A DNA stretch of 64,000 bases from Bacillus haynesii (lineage in GTDB: Bacteria; Bacillota; Bacilli; Bacillales; Bacillaceae). The stretch spans positions 341,375 to 405,374 of the forward strand of contig NZ_MRBL01000016.1 in NCBI RefSeq assembly GCF_001969855.1, in the 5' to 3' direction. Shown piece by piece: positions 36,677-44,386 of this stretch; position 1 is the stretch's first letter; the number at the start of each line of letters is the position of its first letter. The notes beneath the pieces are model-generated. The model had not been told where the DNA came from. It searched no databases and saw nothing but the letters and a program-made list of their open reading frames with translations. Position numbers and translations under genes: made by a program.

Positions 36677-36690
36677 AGAACTGATGTTCG
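36677..36690. promoter_or_regulatory. LexA (SOS) box, yqjW-proximal
   Basis: AGAACTGATGTTCG matches the Bacillus LexA consensus CGAAC-N4-GTTCG except at the first base. It lies 17 bases upstream of the yqjW start. Confidence 0.75.
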
Positions 36691-36717
36691 TACAATTAGT
36701 GTATGAATACTATACTC

Positions 36718-36731
36718 CGAATATACGTTCG
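36718..36731. promoter_or_regulatory. LexA (SOS) box, second
   Basis: CGAATATACGTTCG matches CGAAC-N4-GTTCG except for T in place of C at position 5. Two boxes 41 bases apart flank the likely yqjW promoter. Confidence 0.7.
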
Positions 36732-36777
36732 ATTTCCAGGCGTAATTTTATCCAAAGAAAATCCTGGCTGAAAGCAA

Positions 36778-36806
36778 TAAAAAACACCTTCTTTGGAAAG
36801 AAGGTG
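36778..36806 (-). terminator. Hairpin plus T-run without an upstream gene
   Basis: Nine-base arms CACCTTCTT and AAGAAGGTG around a 4-base loop (36785-36806) are followed on the minus strand by six T. It lies in the 270-base yqjW-yqzH intergenic region, where no minus-strand gene feeds it. Confidence 0.55.
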
Positions 36807-36876
36807 ACATGGTTGATCATTCCAATTCGGAATGTTGCCGCATTCAGTTTGATGGTTCAATTTGAAAGTTCCCTTG

Positions 36877-36890
36877 AGAACATCTGTTTT
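36877..36890. promoter_or_regulatory. Possible weak LexA box upstream of yqzH
   Basis: AGAACATCTGTTTT fits GAAC-N4-GTT but lacks the last C/G. It lies 45 bases before yqzH; yqzH is a known LexA target in B. subtilis. Confidence 0.4.
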
Positions 36891-36934
36891 TCTTAGTAAG
36901 ATAAAAGAAAAAGCGCTCCTAAAGGAGAAGACAA

Positions 36935-37147
36935 ATGGATGAGAAACTGATTGAAAAAATGCTCGGACAGGCGCTGAAGCAGTACGGACGCAATGTTGCA
37001 ACCGATCCGCTCAGCCCCGGTGAAAAAGAAATCCTGAAGCTGGCTTTACAGGAAAGGCGGATCGAGGAGCCGAATGAAGGGCTGCATGCCCATATCGAGG
37101 ATGTCATCTATGATTATGTCACAAATCAAGGCTTATTCTCATCATAA
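36935..37147 (+). CDS. yqzH: YqzH family protein
   Basis: 70 residues, MDEKLIEKMLGQALKQYGRN and ending IYDYVTNQGLFSS, closely matching B. subtilis YqzH in sequence character, size and place (divergent from yqjW). SOS-linked small protein of unknown function. AAAGGAG before the ATG; terminator at 37164-37190. Confidence 0.9.
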   Translation: MDEKLIEKMLGQALKQYGRNVATDPLSPGEKEILKLALQERRIEEPNEGLHAHIEDVIYDYVTNQGLFSS

Positions 37148-37163
37148 ATCGATTTTTCCTTTC

Positions 37164-37190
37164 GGCTTCCTTTATACGGAAGCCTTTTAT
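37164..37190 (+). terminator. Terminator of yqzH
   Basis: GGCTTCC (37164-37170) and GGAAGCC (37178-37184) followed by TTTT. Confidence 0.85.
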
Positions 37191-37273
37191 CACCCAGCAT
37201 TTAGAAATTCCTCTATTCACCGCCATCTGTTTCATGTATGATAAACAAATAAAAACGTAACGGAGAGTTTATC

Positions 37274-38512
37274 ATGAAACAAAAATGGCAGAACATCCAC
37301 CCGCTCAGCTGGACCATTATTGTCGGAACCATTTTTGGACGTATGGGCACAGCCATGAGCATCCCTTTTTTAGCAATTTATTTGACACAAGTGAAAGGCG
37401 CCTCTTCCGGCTTTGCCGGCGCCGTCATTGCAGCGAGCTCTCTGATCGGAATTGCGGCAAGCTTTTACGGCGGATATTTATCAGACAGGTTCGGCCGGAA
37501 AACCATCATGCTCGTTTCGATTTTCGGCTGGACATTCGTGTTCGCCGGTTTTGCACTCGCCGATCATGTCTGGACATTCTTTGTCATGAATGCCTTAAAC
37601 GGATTATGCCGCGCTTTGTTTGAACCGACTTCAAGAGCGCTGCTTTCAGACGTATCCAAACCCGAAACGCGCCTTTTCGTCTTTAATCTCCGCTATACCG
37701 CGATCAACCTCGGCGTCGTCTTCGGTCCGCTTTTAGGACTGTATCTCGGATCTTCCAAAACGACGCTGCCGTTTTTCATTGCGGCTTTCATTTATTTTAT
37801 TTATGCAGCGGTGCTGGTCATTCAATTTAAACACCACACCGTACCGGCAACTGAGCGTAATAAGCGTATAAAAGTACGGGACGCGCTGGAGGTGACAAAA
37901 GCAGACCGGGTATTTACGATTACGCTAATCGGTTCGATTCTTTGTTTGTTCGGTTATTCCCACTTCACATCGACGCTTGCACAATACATGGCGGCCAGCC
38001 CTTTCATCGAAGACGGGACGAAAGTGTTCGGCATGATGCTGACGCTGAATGCCTTGGCCGTGCTTGCCGTACAGTACCCGATCGTACATATCGCCAAACG
38101 GTTTTCCCCGATTTTATCGCTGATTGCAGGAAATGTGCTGATTAGTGGAAGCCTGTTCAGCCTCTCGTTTTTCCATGATCTATGGTCTATCGTCTTCATC
38201 ATTATCGTGTTTACGATCGGGGAAGTGCTTCTCTTTTCGATGATGGATTTACTGGTCGACCGGATTGCCCGGCCTGAGCTGAAAGGCACTTACTTCGGGG
38301 CTATGGGCTTCACCCAGCTGGGAAGCGTGATCGGACCTTGGGCGGGGGGAATGCTGCTGGACGCTTTTGGAGCGGAAAAGCCGTTTTTTACTTTTGCAAT
38401 TCTGTCTGCTGTCACCATTTGCGGCATTCCTTTCTTGATAGCAGCCTTCCGGAAACTCAAAATAGATGAAACAAAAGTCAAATTCAGTTCGAAAAAAACG
38501 ATGCAGCATTAA
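37274..38512 (+). CDS. yqjV: Major facilitator superfamily transporter YqjV
   Basis: 412 residues, 12 membrane segments, with the MFS motif A after segment 2 (GGYLSDRFGRKTIMLVS). Drug:H+ antiporter type by topology; substrate unknown. CGGAGAG site before the ATG. Same place as B. subtilis yqjV, between yqzH and yqjT. Confidence 0.9.
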   Translation: MKQKWQNIHPLSWTIIVGTIFGRMGTAMSIPFLAIYLTQVKGASSGFAGAVIAASSLIGIAASFYGGYLSDRFGRKTIMLVSIFGWTFVFAGFALADHVWTFFVMNALNGLCRALFEPTSRALLSDVSKPETRLFVFNLRYTAINLGVVFGPLLGLYLGSSKTTLPFFIAAFIYFIYAAVLVIQFKHHTVPATERNKRIKVRDALEVTKADRVFTITLIGSILCLFGYSHFTSTLAQYMAASPFIEDGTKVFGMMLTLNALAVLAVQYPIVHIAKRFSPILSLIAGNVLISGSLFSLSFFHDLWSIVFIIIVFTIGEVLLFSMMDLLVDRIARPELKGTYFGAMGFTQLGSVIGPWAGGMLLDAFGAEKPFFTFAILSAVTICGIPFLIAAFRKLKIDETKVKFSSKKTMQH

Positions 38513-38519
38513 TTGAAAA

Positions 38520-38562
38520 CAGGCCGGCTCAATCAAAGGCCGGCCTTCCGGCTGACGCCGGC
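38520..38562. terminator. GC-rich hairpins between yqjV and yqjT
   Basis: Several GGCCGG/CCGGCC arms; on the minus strand AGGCCGGC pairs with GCCGGCCT and is followed by GTTTTC. Likely a shared terminator of two convergent genes. Confidence 0.6.
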
Positions 38563-38563
38563 C

Positions 38564-38947
38564 TCAAGGCGCAGCAAGTTCAACTTTGATGCGATCCGGA
38601 TCTTCGGTATACAAGGCATAATGCCCGCTTCCGCCGGCAAACGGATGTCTGTCTTCATATAAAATGCGGCATCCCCGCTCTCTCAGTATCATTGTCATTT
38701 CGTCGACCTGTTCTTTGGATGCCGCATAAAAAGCAAGATGGTTTAAGCCGACGCGGCACCTGTGATAACCCGCTTTGATAAACTGTTCTTTCGCCTGCAC
38801 AAGCACGAGATAGGCGCCGTTCGCTTTCCAGCTGATCCCGTCTTCCCATTGTTGAAAAACCTCATAGCCGAGCTCGCCGAGAAACCAGCCCCAAAAGCGC
38901 TTCGACGCTTCCAAATCTGAAACATACAGTTCAATATGATGGATCAT
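38564..38947 (-). CDS. yqjT: Glyoxalase/VOC-superfamily protein YqjT
   Basis: 127 residues, two beta-alpha-beta-beta-beta repeats of the vicinal oxygen chelate fold. Start MIHHIELYVSDLEASKRFWG and metal-ligand positions in the first strand (His), GLNHLAFY and the C-terminal DPDRIKVEL (Glu). May act on small electrophiles or antibiotics; substrate unknown. 14 bases from coaA. Confidence 0.88.
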   Translation of the reverse strand: MIHHIELYVSDLEASKRFWGWFLGELGYEVFQQWEDGISWKANGAYLVLVQAKEQFIKAGYHRCRVGLNHLAFYAASKEQVDEMTMILRERGCRILYEDRHPFAGGSGHYALYTEDPDRIKVELAAP

Positions 38948-38961
38948 GCAAGCCTCCTCAT

Positions 38962-39921
38962 CTATACCCGTCTGACCAGAATCTCTTCCACCTTGTGGCC
39001 TTCGCCTTTTCTCAAGATTAAATCAGACCGGAATTTTGTAGGCAGAATGTTCTCATACAAATTCGGACGGTTGACGGTCTCCCATATTGACTTTGCCATA
39101 TGGTCCGCTTCTTCGTCCGCAAGGTCTTTAAATTTATGGAAATAAGAAGTCGGATCTTGAAAAGCCGTCTCCCTGAGCATGCGAAAGCGTTCAAGATACC
39201 ATTTGATAATGAGGTCTTCTTCGGCATCCACATAAATCGAGAAGTCAAAAAAATCGGAAACGAAAACCCGCGGTTTTGTCCGGTCGTCTTCGATCGTCGG
39301 TGTCTGCAGTACATTGACGCCTTCGATGATCACGATATCCGCTTGTTCAACCGTTTCGTAAACCCCTTCCAATCTGTCGTACGTTAAATGGGAATAAACG
39401 GGTGCGCGAACGATTTCCTTGCCGGATTTTAAATCGTTTAAAAACTCAAGCAATGCTTTGACATCATAGCTTTCCGGAAACCCTTTTCTCGACATCATCT
39501 GTTTTTCTGTCAGAACCGCATTGGGATAAAGAAAACCGTCGGTTGTGATCAGACTGACTTTCAGCCGTTCCTGCAAACGGGCGAGCACAGTCTGAATGAT
39601 GCGGGCCGTCGTGCTTTTTCCAACCGCGACGCTTCCGGCAATCCCGATGATGAACGGAATCTTAGCCGCGTGAGGATGGTTCAAAAAACCGTTCACCCGG
39701 GTGTTCCGTTCATATTGAGTTGTCCGGTGTAAATAAAGCAGCCTCGCCAGCGGAACATAAACGGTTTCGACTTCTTCCAAAGACAGATAGTCATTTAAAC
39801 CTTCAAGCTTCTTTACTTCCTCTTCGGTCATCTCTACCGACATATGCCCGCCGAGATTTGCCCAGGCATCACGGGTATGACTCGTATATAACGTGTGCAA
39901 ATTCAAATCCTGATTCGCCAT
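38962..39921 (-). CDS. coaA: Pantothenate kinase (type I, CoaA)
   Basis: 319 residues from ATG 39921 (ANQDLNLHTLYTSHTRDAWA), with AGGTGA upstream. P-loop GSVAVGKST near residue 97 and the pantothenate site region MSRKGFPESYD. Phosphorylates pantothenate, the first step to coenzyme A. The longer frame to 39969 has no ribosome binding site. Confidence 0.95.
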   Translation of the reverse strand: MANQDLNLHTLYTSHTRDAWANLGGHMSVEMTEEEVKKLEGLNDYLSLEEVETVYVPLARLLYLHRTTQYERNTRVNGFLNHPHAAKIPFIIGIAGSVAVGKSTTARIIQTVLARLQERLKVSLITTDGFLYPNAVLTEKQMMSRKGFPESYDVKALLEFLNDLKSGKEIVRAPVYSHLTYDRLEGVYETVEQADIVIIEGVNVLQTPTIEDDRTKPRVFVSDFFDFSIYVDAEEDLIIKWYLERFRMLRETAFQDPTSYFHKFKDLADEEADHMAKSIWETVNRPNLYENILPTKFRSDLILRKGEGHKVEEILVRRV

Positions 39922-40036
39922 TATTCTCACCTGCCCTCTGTTCAAACGCTGTTTACTAAAAAAGTGCATGAATTCCTGAGACCGCTTTATTATTATATAG
40001 AATTTTTCGAATATTTACGAGGAACAAGGTTGCAAT

Positions 40037-40064
40037 CAAAAAAGCCGCCTCATTCAGAGACGGC
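40037..40064 (-). terminator. Hairpin with T-run upstream of coaA
   Basis: GCCGCCTC (40044-40051) and GAGACGGC (40057-40064), T-run on the minus strand. It stops read-through from the ABC operon into coaA. Confidence 0.75.
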
Positions 40065-40094
40065 AGGTTTCATTTGCGGTCATGCTGTTCCAAT

Positions 40095-40118
40095 GGTTTG
40101 ACACTCGACTGTCAAACC
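40095..40118. repeat. Perfect 9-bp inverted repeat
   Basis: GGTTTGACA (40095-40103) and its exact complement (40110-40118), 6 bases between, without a T-run on either strand. Could be an operator or RNA hairpin; no gene is next to it except the upstream region of coaA. Confidence 0.5.
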
Positions 40119-40149
40119 TGAGCCACCAGGTATCCTTCGCTTGTAAAAG

Positions 40150-40180
40150 AAAAAAGAGCGCAGGTGCCTGCACTCTTTTT
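40150..40180. terminator. Terminator of the ABC operon
   Basis: AAAAAGAG/CTCTTTTT and GCAGG/CCTGC arms directly after the permease stop; symmetrical A- and T-runs. Confidence 0.85.
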
Positions 40181-41146
40181 TCAAACGACATATTTGCTTT
40201 GCCTGTGCGCCATGTAATAAGTGACCGCAGACAGCAAGCCGACGGATGCCGCTAAAATGATGATGACCGGAATCATGTCCACCTTCACCGGTGTAAACAG
40301 TTTAAAGCCGCCGCTGAAACTGAAAACCGCATGCCCGAGATTAGACAGCAGGTTTTTCAAATCGAACCTGCCCAAAGCAGGGATAAGCAGGCTGTAAACG
40401 ATATAAAGCAAAGCAGGCGTAATAAAGCTTCTGAAGAGGACGCCCAAATAAAATCCGATCGTCGAAAAGATGAAGCTGACCGCCAGAACGACAACGAGCT
40501 GAAGCGGGATATTGCTTTTTGAAACAGCGGGTATTGTGAACTCGCCGACCGGTATGGCCCTTGAAGCCAGGGAATAAAAGACGAGGCTTGATACATATGC
40601 CATACATACAACAGCAATCACGGCGGCAGCCATCACCATGTAAACCGAACACTGTTTGGCAAACAGAACGGATTTCCAATCATGGCTGACCGCTTTCACT
40701 TTCACCGTCTTGAATCTGATGTCGTAAGAGGAGATATAGATGGCATACAGCGTAAAAGCCAAGGGAAAAATGATGAAGCCCATCAGCTCAAGCGTCATGA
40801 TGACCGACTGCTTCGGCTCCAGGTGATGGAGGGACAAGACGAAATTCTCATAGTCAAACCTTAAAATATTTTCGACGATCTCTCCGTCGCCATCCTCGCT
40901 TTTCAGCTCACCTTCCTTCACATTGACTGGCGACTCCAGCGCCTGCTTAATATCGATGCCGAGTTCTTTATATTCGCCTTCAGTCTTTTTAAACTGCTGA
41001 TAGCTGTCAATTGTATTTTTATAATGAACATATATGTATCCGGATGAAATGAATAGTAGAGGAAGCAATAAAATGATGAGCATTTTAGAATACGATTGAA
41101 ATGCAAGCTCTTTCTTAAAAAGATTATAAATATTCTTTATAGACAT
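40181..41146 (-). CDS. ABC-2 type transporter permease
   Basis: 321 residues from ATG 41146 (MSIKNIYNLFKKELAFQSYS), inside the end of the ATPase gene by 23 bases. One N-terminal membrane helix, a soluble external domain of about 90 residues (YVHYKNTIDSYQQFKKTEGE, then acidic KSEDGDGEIVENI), then five helices. Pairs with the preceding ATPase. The large extracellular loop is unlike simple drug exporters and resembles ABC-2 proteins involved in peptide or antibiotic resistance; substrate unknown. Confidence 0.8.
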   Translation of the reverse strand: MSIKNIYNLFKKELAFQSYSKMLIILLLPLLFISSGYIYVHYKNTIDSYQQFKKTEGEYKELGIDIKQALESPVNVKEGELKSEDGDGEIVENILRFDYENFVLSLHHLEPKQSVIMTLELMGFIIFPLAFTLYAIYISSYDIRFKTVKVKAVSHDWKSVLFAKQCSVYMVMAAAVIAVVCMAYVSSLVFYSLASRAIPVGEFTIPAVSKSNIPLQLVVVLAVSFIFSTIGFYLGVLFRSFITPALLYIVYSLLIPALGRFDLKNLLSNLGHAVFSFSGGFKLFTPVKVDMIPVIIILAASVGLLSAVTYYMAHRQSKYVV

Positions 41147-41786
41147 CGCCCAATTCTGCTCCATTCGTTTTAAAATTGTCAATGTGGATAGCTGAACCGT
41201 CTTTCAAGACGTATAATTGATCGACGATTGAGGAATAAAACTCAAACTGATGGCCGGCGGCAACAATCGTCATCCTGCTTGACCAGTCATTGATCAGCTC
41301 CTGAAGCTCCATCATGGACCGGTAGTCAAGGCCGTTTGATATCTCATCCAAAAACAAGTATGACGGTTTGTTTAATGCAGCGATCATTAAAGCCAGCTTT
41401 TTCTTTTGTCCGTATGAATAGGTCTTAACCTTTTTTTTCAGCAGCGCCCGGCTGAGAAACTTTTGCGACAATTGTTCAAGCTCTTCTTTGCCAGCAGGTT
41501 TATTGATCAGCAGTTTGATATTTTGATAGCCGCTCAGATGATCATAAAACGGGGAATCGTCATAGATGACGTGCACTTTGCTCCTGACGGCTTCAAGCGG
41601 CTCGCCGTCGTACAGAATGCCGCCTTCGAAAGGTTCCAGCTTGAGCAGGCATTTCAAGAGCGTCGTTTTCCCGGCGCCGTTTTCCCCCATCAGGAAGGTG
41701 ACTTTGTTTTTTTCGATATTCATGTTGAGACGGCTGAATACCGTTTTGTTTCCATAAGATTTCGTCAGGTCATCAATTTTGATCAA
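41124..41786 (-). CDS. ABC transporter ATPase
   Basis: 220 residues. Walker A GENGAGKTT, signature YSYGQKKKLALM (SYGQ in place of LSGGQ) and Walker B YLFLDEISNGLD, in which the usual EP after Asp is EI. Drives the adjacent ABC-2 permease. Preceded at 115 bases by the secreted-protein gene on the same strand. Confidence 0.87.
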   Translation of the reverse strand: MIKIDDLTKSYGNKTVFSRLNMNIEKNKVTFLMGENGAGKTTLLKCLLKLEPFEGGILYDGEPLEAVRSKVHVIYDDSPFYDHLSGYQNIKLLINKPAGKEELEQLSQKFLSRALLKKKVKTYSYGQKKKLALMIAALNKPSYLFLDEISNGLDYRSMMELQELINDWSSRMTIVAAGHQFEFYSSIVDQLYVLKDGSAIHIDNFKTNGAELGDVYKEYL

Positions 41787-41835
41787 TTTAAAAAACCCTT
41801 TCTCGCATCAGGATGGTGTTGCAACATTCTCCATT

Positions 41836-41883
41836 ATACAACGCTGCCATTAATTTCAAAATAGTCTTTTAGCAGCGTTGTAT
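41836..41883. repeat. Perfect 12-bp inverted repeat between secreted-protein and ABC genes
   Basis: ATACAACGCTGC (41836-41847) and its exact complement (41872-41883) with 24 bases between. No T-run follows on the minus strand, so it is not a standard terminator; operator or attenuator are options. Confidence 0.65.
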
Positions 41884-41901
41884 GAAATGGCTTATGGTAA
41901 A

Positions 41902-42390
41902 TTAATCATTTCCGTATTTTCCTTTTTTATTGACCCACCTTCTGTCTGTAAAGGTTGTGCTGGCGAATTCAACATCTCCCCACGGTGTAACGGTACCGAA
42001 GCTCAGCGTTTTTTTCGCTCTCCATTTGTGAAGCCCTGAAGACTTATAATACCTTTTAATCCCCTTTGCCCTCACGACATTCGGAAAGACGTAGCCGACA
42101 TCCTGCGATCCGCTGCTTTTCGATACTTTTTTGCCGTTGTAGTACCAGTCGATATAATCTTTTGACCAAGCGAGGAAGCTTCCTCTTTTAATTGTGAGCC
42201 TTTTTCCTGCATATGCCGTCACACCGCTTTGGACGGATGCCTGTTCAGGAAGTGATTGAACGTATTCTGTTTTGGCTTCAAGCAATTCCTTTTGCTCGCT
42301 TGTCAGCTGCCCGTCCCCAGCAGCCGCAGCGAATGAGGATGGAACCAGGAGCGCCGCAGACAAAGAAAACCCTAAAATCGCTTTTTTCAT
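41902..42390 (-). CDS. Secreted basic protein of unknown function
   Basis: 162 residues. Sec signal peptide about 1-24 (KKAILGFSLSAALLVPSSFA, cut near AAA-GD). An acidic, helical stretch (TSEQKELLEAKTEYVQSLPE) is followed by a basic, aromatic-rich region (YIDWYYNGKKVSKSSG, KRYYKSSGLHKWRAKKTL) and C terminus DRRWVNKKGKYGND; no cysteine. The ribosome binding site GGAGGGAAACG is strong. It may be exported toxin/bacteriocin-like or a cell-wall protein; the ABC pair on the same strand downstream is suggestive only. Family not recognised. Confidence 0.75.
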   Translation of the reverse strand: MKKAILGFSLSAALLVPSSFAAAAGDGQLTSEQKELLEAKTEYVQSLPEQASVQSGVTAYAGKRLTIKRGSFLAWSKDYIDWYYNGKKVSKSSGSQDVGYVFPNVVRAKGIKRYYKSSGLHKWRAKKTLSFGTVTPWGDVEFASTTFTDRRWVNKKGKYGND

Positions 42391-42926
42391 TTCGTTTCCC
42401 TCCGTATTTTTGAAATATTTGTATGTACGTCTTCAGCTGCCATCCATAAGCTACTGCCACATCCAAAACGATTTAAGTCCGAGTTCTCTTATTTTAATGG
42501 ATGAAAAAATAGATTCCTAGCAGAATGGACCATTTTATCGTTGCCTATTGGAAATTATCACCTCCTACTTATTTAATACTATACCATATTTTTACTTATT
42601 ATCAATTCCTATTATTTGGAATTATTTTCATAAATCACTCGCATCTTTTATAACGGAACTGAAAAAAGGAAGCGTGAGGAAAGGCGAAAAAAGAGGAACC
42701 TATATACCTGGAAAGCGATTCAACAGCTGAAAATTCCTAATCGTTCAAAAGAATTCATCACTACAAAGCACTCGACAGACCGTCCTCCTTCATGGAAACG
42801 GTCATATGCTCTTGCTGCCGGGAACCGCCTTCGATTTTGGGGGATGAAGCGGGTTTCAGATCAGCCGATCGTTTATTTGTGAGTGCACATAGCAAAGGCT
42901 GCCCAAAACCAAGGCAGCCTCACCCT
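42391..42926. other. Intergenic region between secreted-protein gene and bcrC
   Basis: 536 bases, A/T-rich to about 42700, no convincing gene. It contains the leader of the secreted protein and, at 42897-42920, the terminator of the bacitracin resistance genes. It marks the left border of the bacitracin locus. Confidence 0.5.
42894..42920 (-). terminator. Terminator after bcrC
   Basis: AGGCTGCC (42897-42904) and GGCAGCCT (42913-42920), 7 bases from the bcrC stop; short T stretch on the minus strand. Confidence 0.7.
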
Positions 42927-43538
42927 TTAAAAGTTCTTCGATTTATCGTTCGATTTGCTTTTGGAAGGAAAAATCCGCTGTTCCACCTTTTCATAAAGGG
43001 TCAGCATTTGATGAATAAATGACAGCTTCGGTGCTGTCCAGAATACAAACAGAGCTGACAACACGCCAAGAAGAGCTCCCGCTGCAACATCGAGTGGATA
43101 GTGAACGCCCGACCAAATGCGGGAAATCCCCACGGTAAACGCAAGTACAAGCCACAGCCAGCCCGTCTTTTTGTGAAACAGGAAGATTAAAAAACCAATT
43201 GAAAAAAACAAAATCGTATGGTCGCTTGGAAACGAATTGTCAATTTCGTGTTCAAGCAGCTTGTTGACGTTCGCAAGCACGGCAAAGGGCTGGTAGTTGG
43301 AATAAAGAGAGCCCGCAATTTTTCCGAGAACTTCGGCAATCCCAAATGCGATGACTGCATAAATGACCATCAATCTGTTTTTGGTCGTCCGGGTCAGCCA
43401 ATAAACGACAAGACCCAGTGCGAGGAAATAGATCATATATTCGGCCATAAAGTAAACGACCGGATTCAGCATCGAATACTCTTTTCCCAAATCATTAATG
43501 AAACGAAAAACATCAATATTCAACTCCGAAAAAGACAT
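42927..43538 (-). CDS. bcrC: Undecaprenyl-pyrophosphate phosphatase, bacitracin resistance BcrC
   Basis: 203 residues, exact BcrC length. PAP2 phosphatase with about five membrane segments; catalytic motifs KIAGSLYSNYQP (site 1), PSDHT (site 2) and SRIWSGVHYPLD (site 3). It dephosphorylates undecaprenyl pyrophosphate, the target held by bacitracin, and so competes with the drug. Last gene of the resistance cluster; the gap to bcrB holds a strong hairpin. Confidence 0.95.
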   Translation of the reverse strand: MSFSELNIDVFRFINDLGKEYSMLNPVVYFMAEYMIYFLALGLVVYWLTRTTKNRLMVIYAVIAFGIAEVLGKIAGSLYSNYQPFAVLANVNKLLEHEIDNSFPSDHTILFFSIGFLIFLFHKKTGWLWLVLAFTVGISRIWSGVHYPLDVAAGALLGVLSALFVFWTAPKLSFIHQMLTLYEKVEQRIFPSKSKSNDKSKNF

Positions 43539-43613
43539 GTTTCAATCTCCTTTTTTATACTTTTATTTAAAATATTTACATTTCAATCGCACAAAAAGCC
43601 CTTAGTAGTATTA

Positions 43614-43642
43614 GGAATGTGCAAACATTCGTTGCACATTCC
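43614..43642. repeat. Strong hairpin between bcrB and bcrC
   Basis: Perfect 11-bp arms GGAATGTGCAA (43614-43624) and complement (43632-43642) with a 7-base loop. On the minus strand (direction of the genes) no T-run follows; on the plus strand CCTTTT follows. Confidence 0.7.
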
Positions 43643-43651
43643 CCTTTTGCA

Positions 43652-44386
43652 TCAATGAATATCAATTTTCTTAAAGTAAACGATTGTCGCGGCTAATCCG
43701 AGAACGGTTGTGGCGGCAACACTGATAAAAGAATATTCGGGCGGATATTCCGGAAAGAACGTACCCGAAGCGATCACCCATACCGCCGACCAAGGGAATA
43801 AAGCGCTGTACTCTGTGCCGTATACCATAATGCTGATCATTGTGATAACGATCGTAAAGATAATGGTCGGCACGTAATTTTTAAACAGCAGCGTCACAAA
43901 TATGATCGGACTCAGCAGGAAAAAGAGAAGCGCTCCGCCTATCATAAATTGTTTAAACCCTTCTATTATAACCGCCGAGCTGAGCCCTTCAAACTGTCCG
44001 ATCAGCCCAAACAGAAGCGTCAGCACCCAGGCGATTAACGTCAGCATCATGATCCAGATGAAGAGCAGGACCAATTTGCTGACAATCAGGCTGATTCTTG
44101 AAACAGGAATCGTCAATAGATTCTTTAGCGTGCTTTCAGCGTATTCCCGATTGAATAAATATGATGTAATCACGCCGTACAACGGGACTCCGATCAAAAG
44201 CACAATATACAGGTTGGTGTCGGAAAAGGTCTCGCTGAAACGAATCGGTACATCAGGGTACTTGGCTTTCTTAGCCAAAGACGATATAAAACAGATGAAA
44301 GGGGCTGCCGCCGCTCCCAAGATGCTGACCAGAAACATCTGTGAGCGCTTAAGCTTCAGCAGTTCGGTAAACAGCAAATTAGCCAA
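43652..44386 (-). CDS. bcrB: Bacitracin ABC transporter permease BcrB
   Basis: 244 residues, six membrane segments (MFLVSILGAAAAPFICFISS first). ABC-2 permease that with BcrA removes bacitracin from the membrane. Starts inside the last 8 bases of bcrA. Confidence 0.92.
   Translation of the reverse strand: MANLLFTELLKLKRSQMFLVSILGAAAAPFICFISSLAKKAKYPDVPIRFSETFSDTNLYIVLLIGVPLYGVITSYLFNREYAESTLKNLLTIPVSRISLIVSKLVLLFIWIMMLTLIAWVLTLLFGLIGQFEGLSSAVIIEGFKQFMIGGALLFFLLSPIIFVTLLFKNYVPTIIFTIVITMISIMVYGTEYSALFPWSAVWVIASGTFFPEYPPEYSFISVAATTVLGLAATIVYFKKIDIH

Noticed and set aside
36696..37001. 101-codon minus-strand ORF over the yqjW-yqzH gap
   Set aside because: It overlaps LexA boxes, a terminator hairpin and yqzH; composition is not protein-like.
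41902..42390. Lactococcin 972-type bacteriocin
   Set aside because: Size, signal peptide and ABC partner recall it, but I could not identify the family's motifs in the sequence.
42548..42730. 60-codon plus-strand ORF with a hydrophobic N terminus
   Set aside because: A/T-rich intergenic DNA, no ribosome binding site and no coding character; treated as chance.
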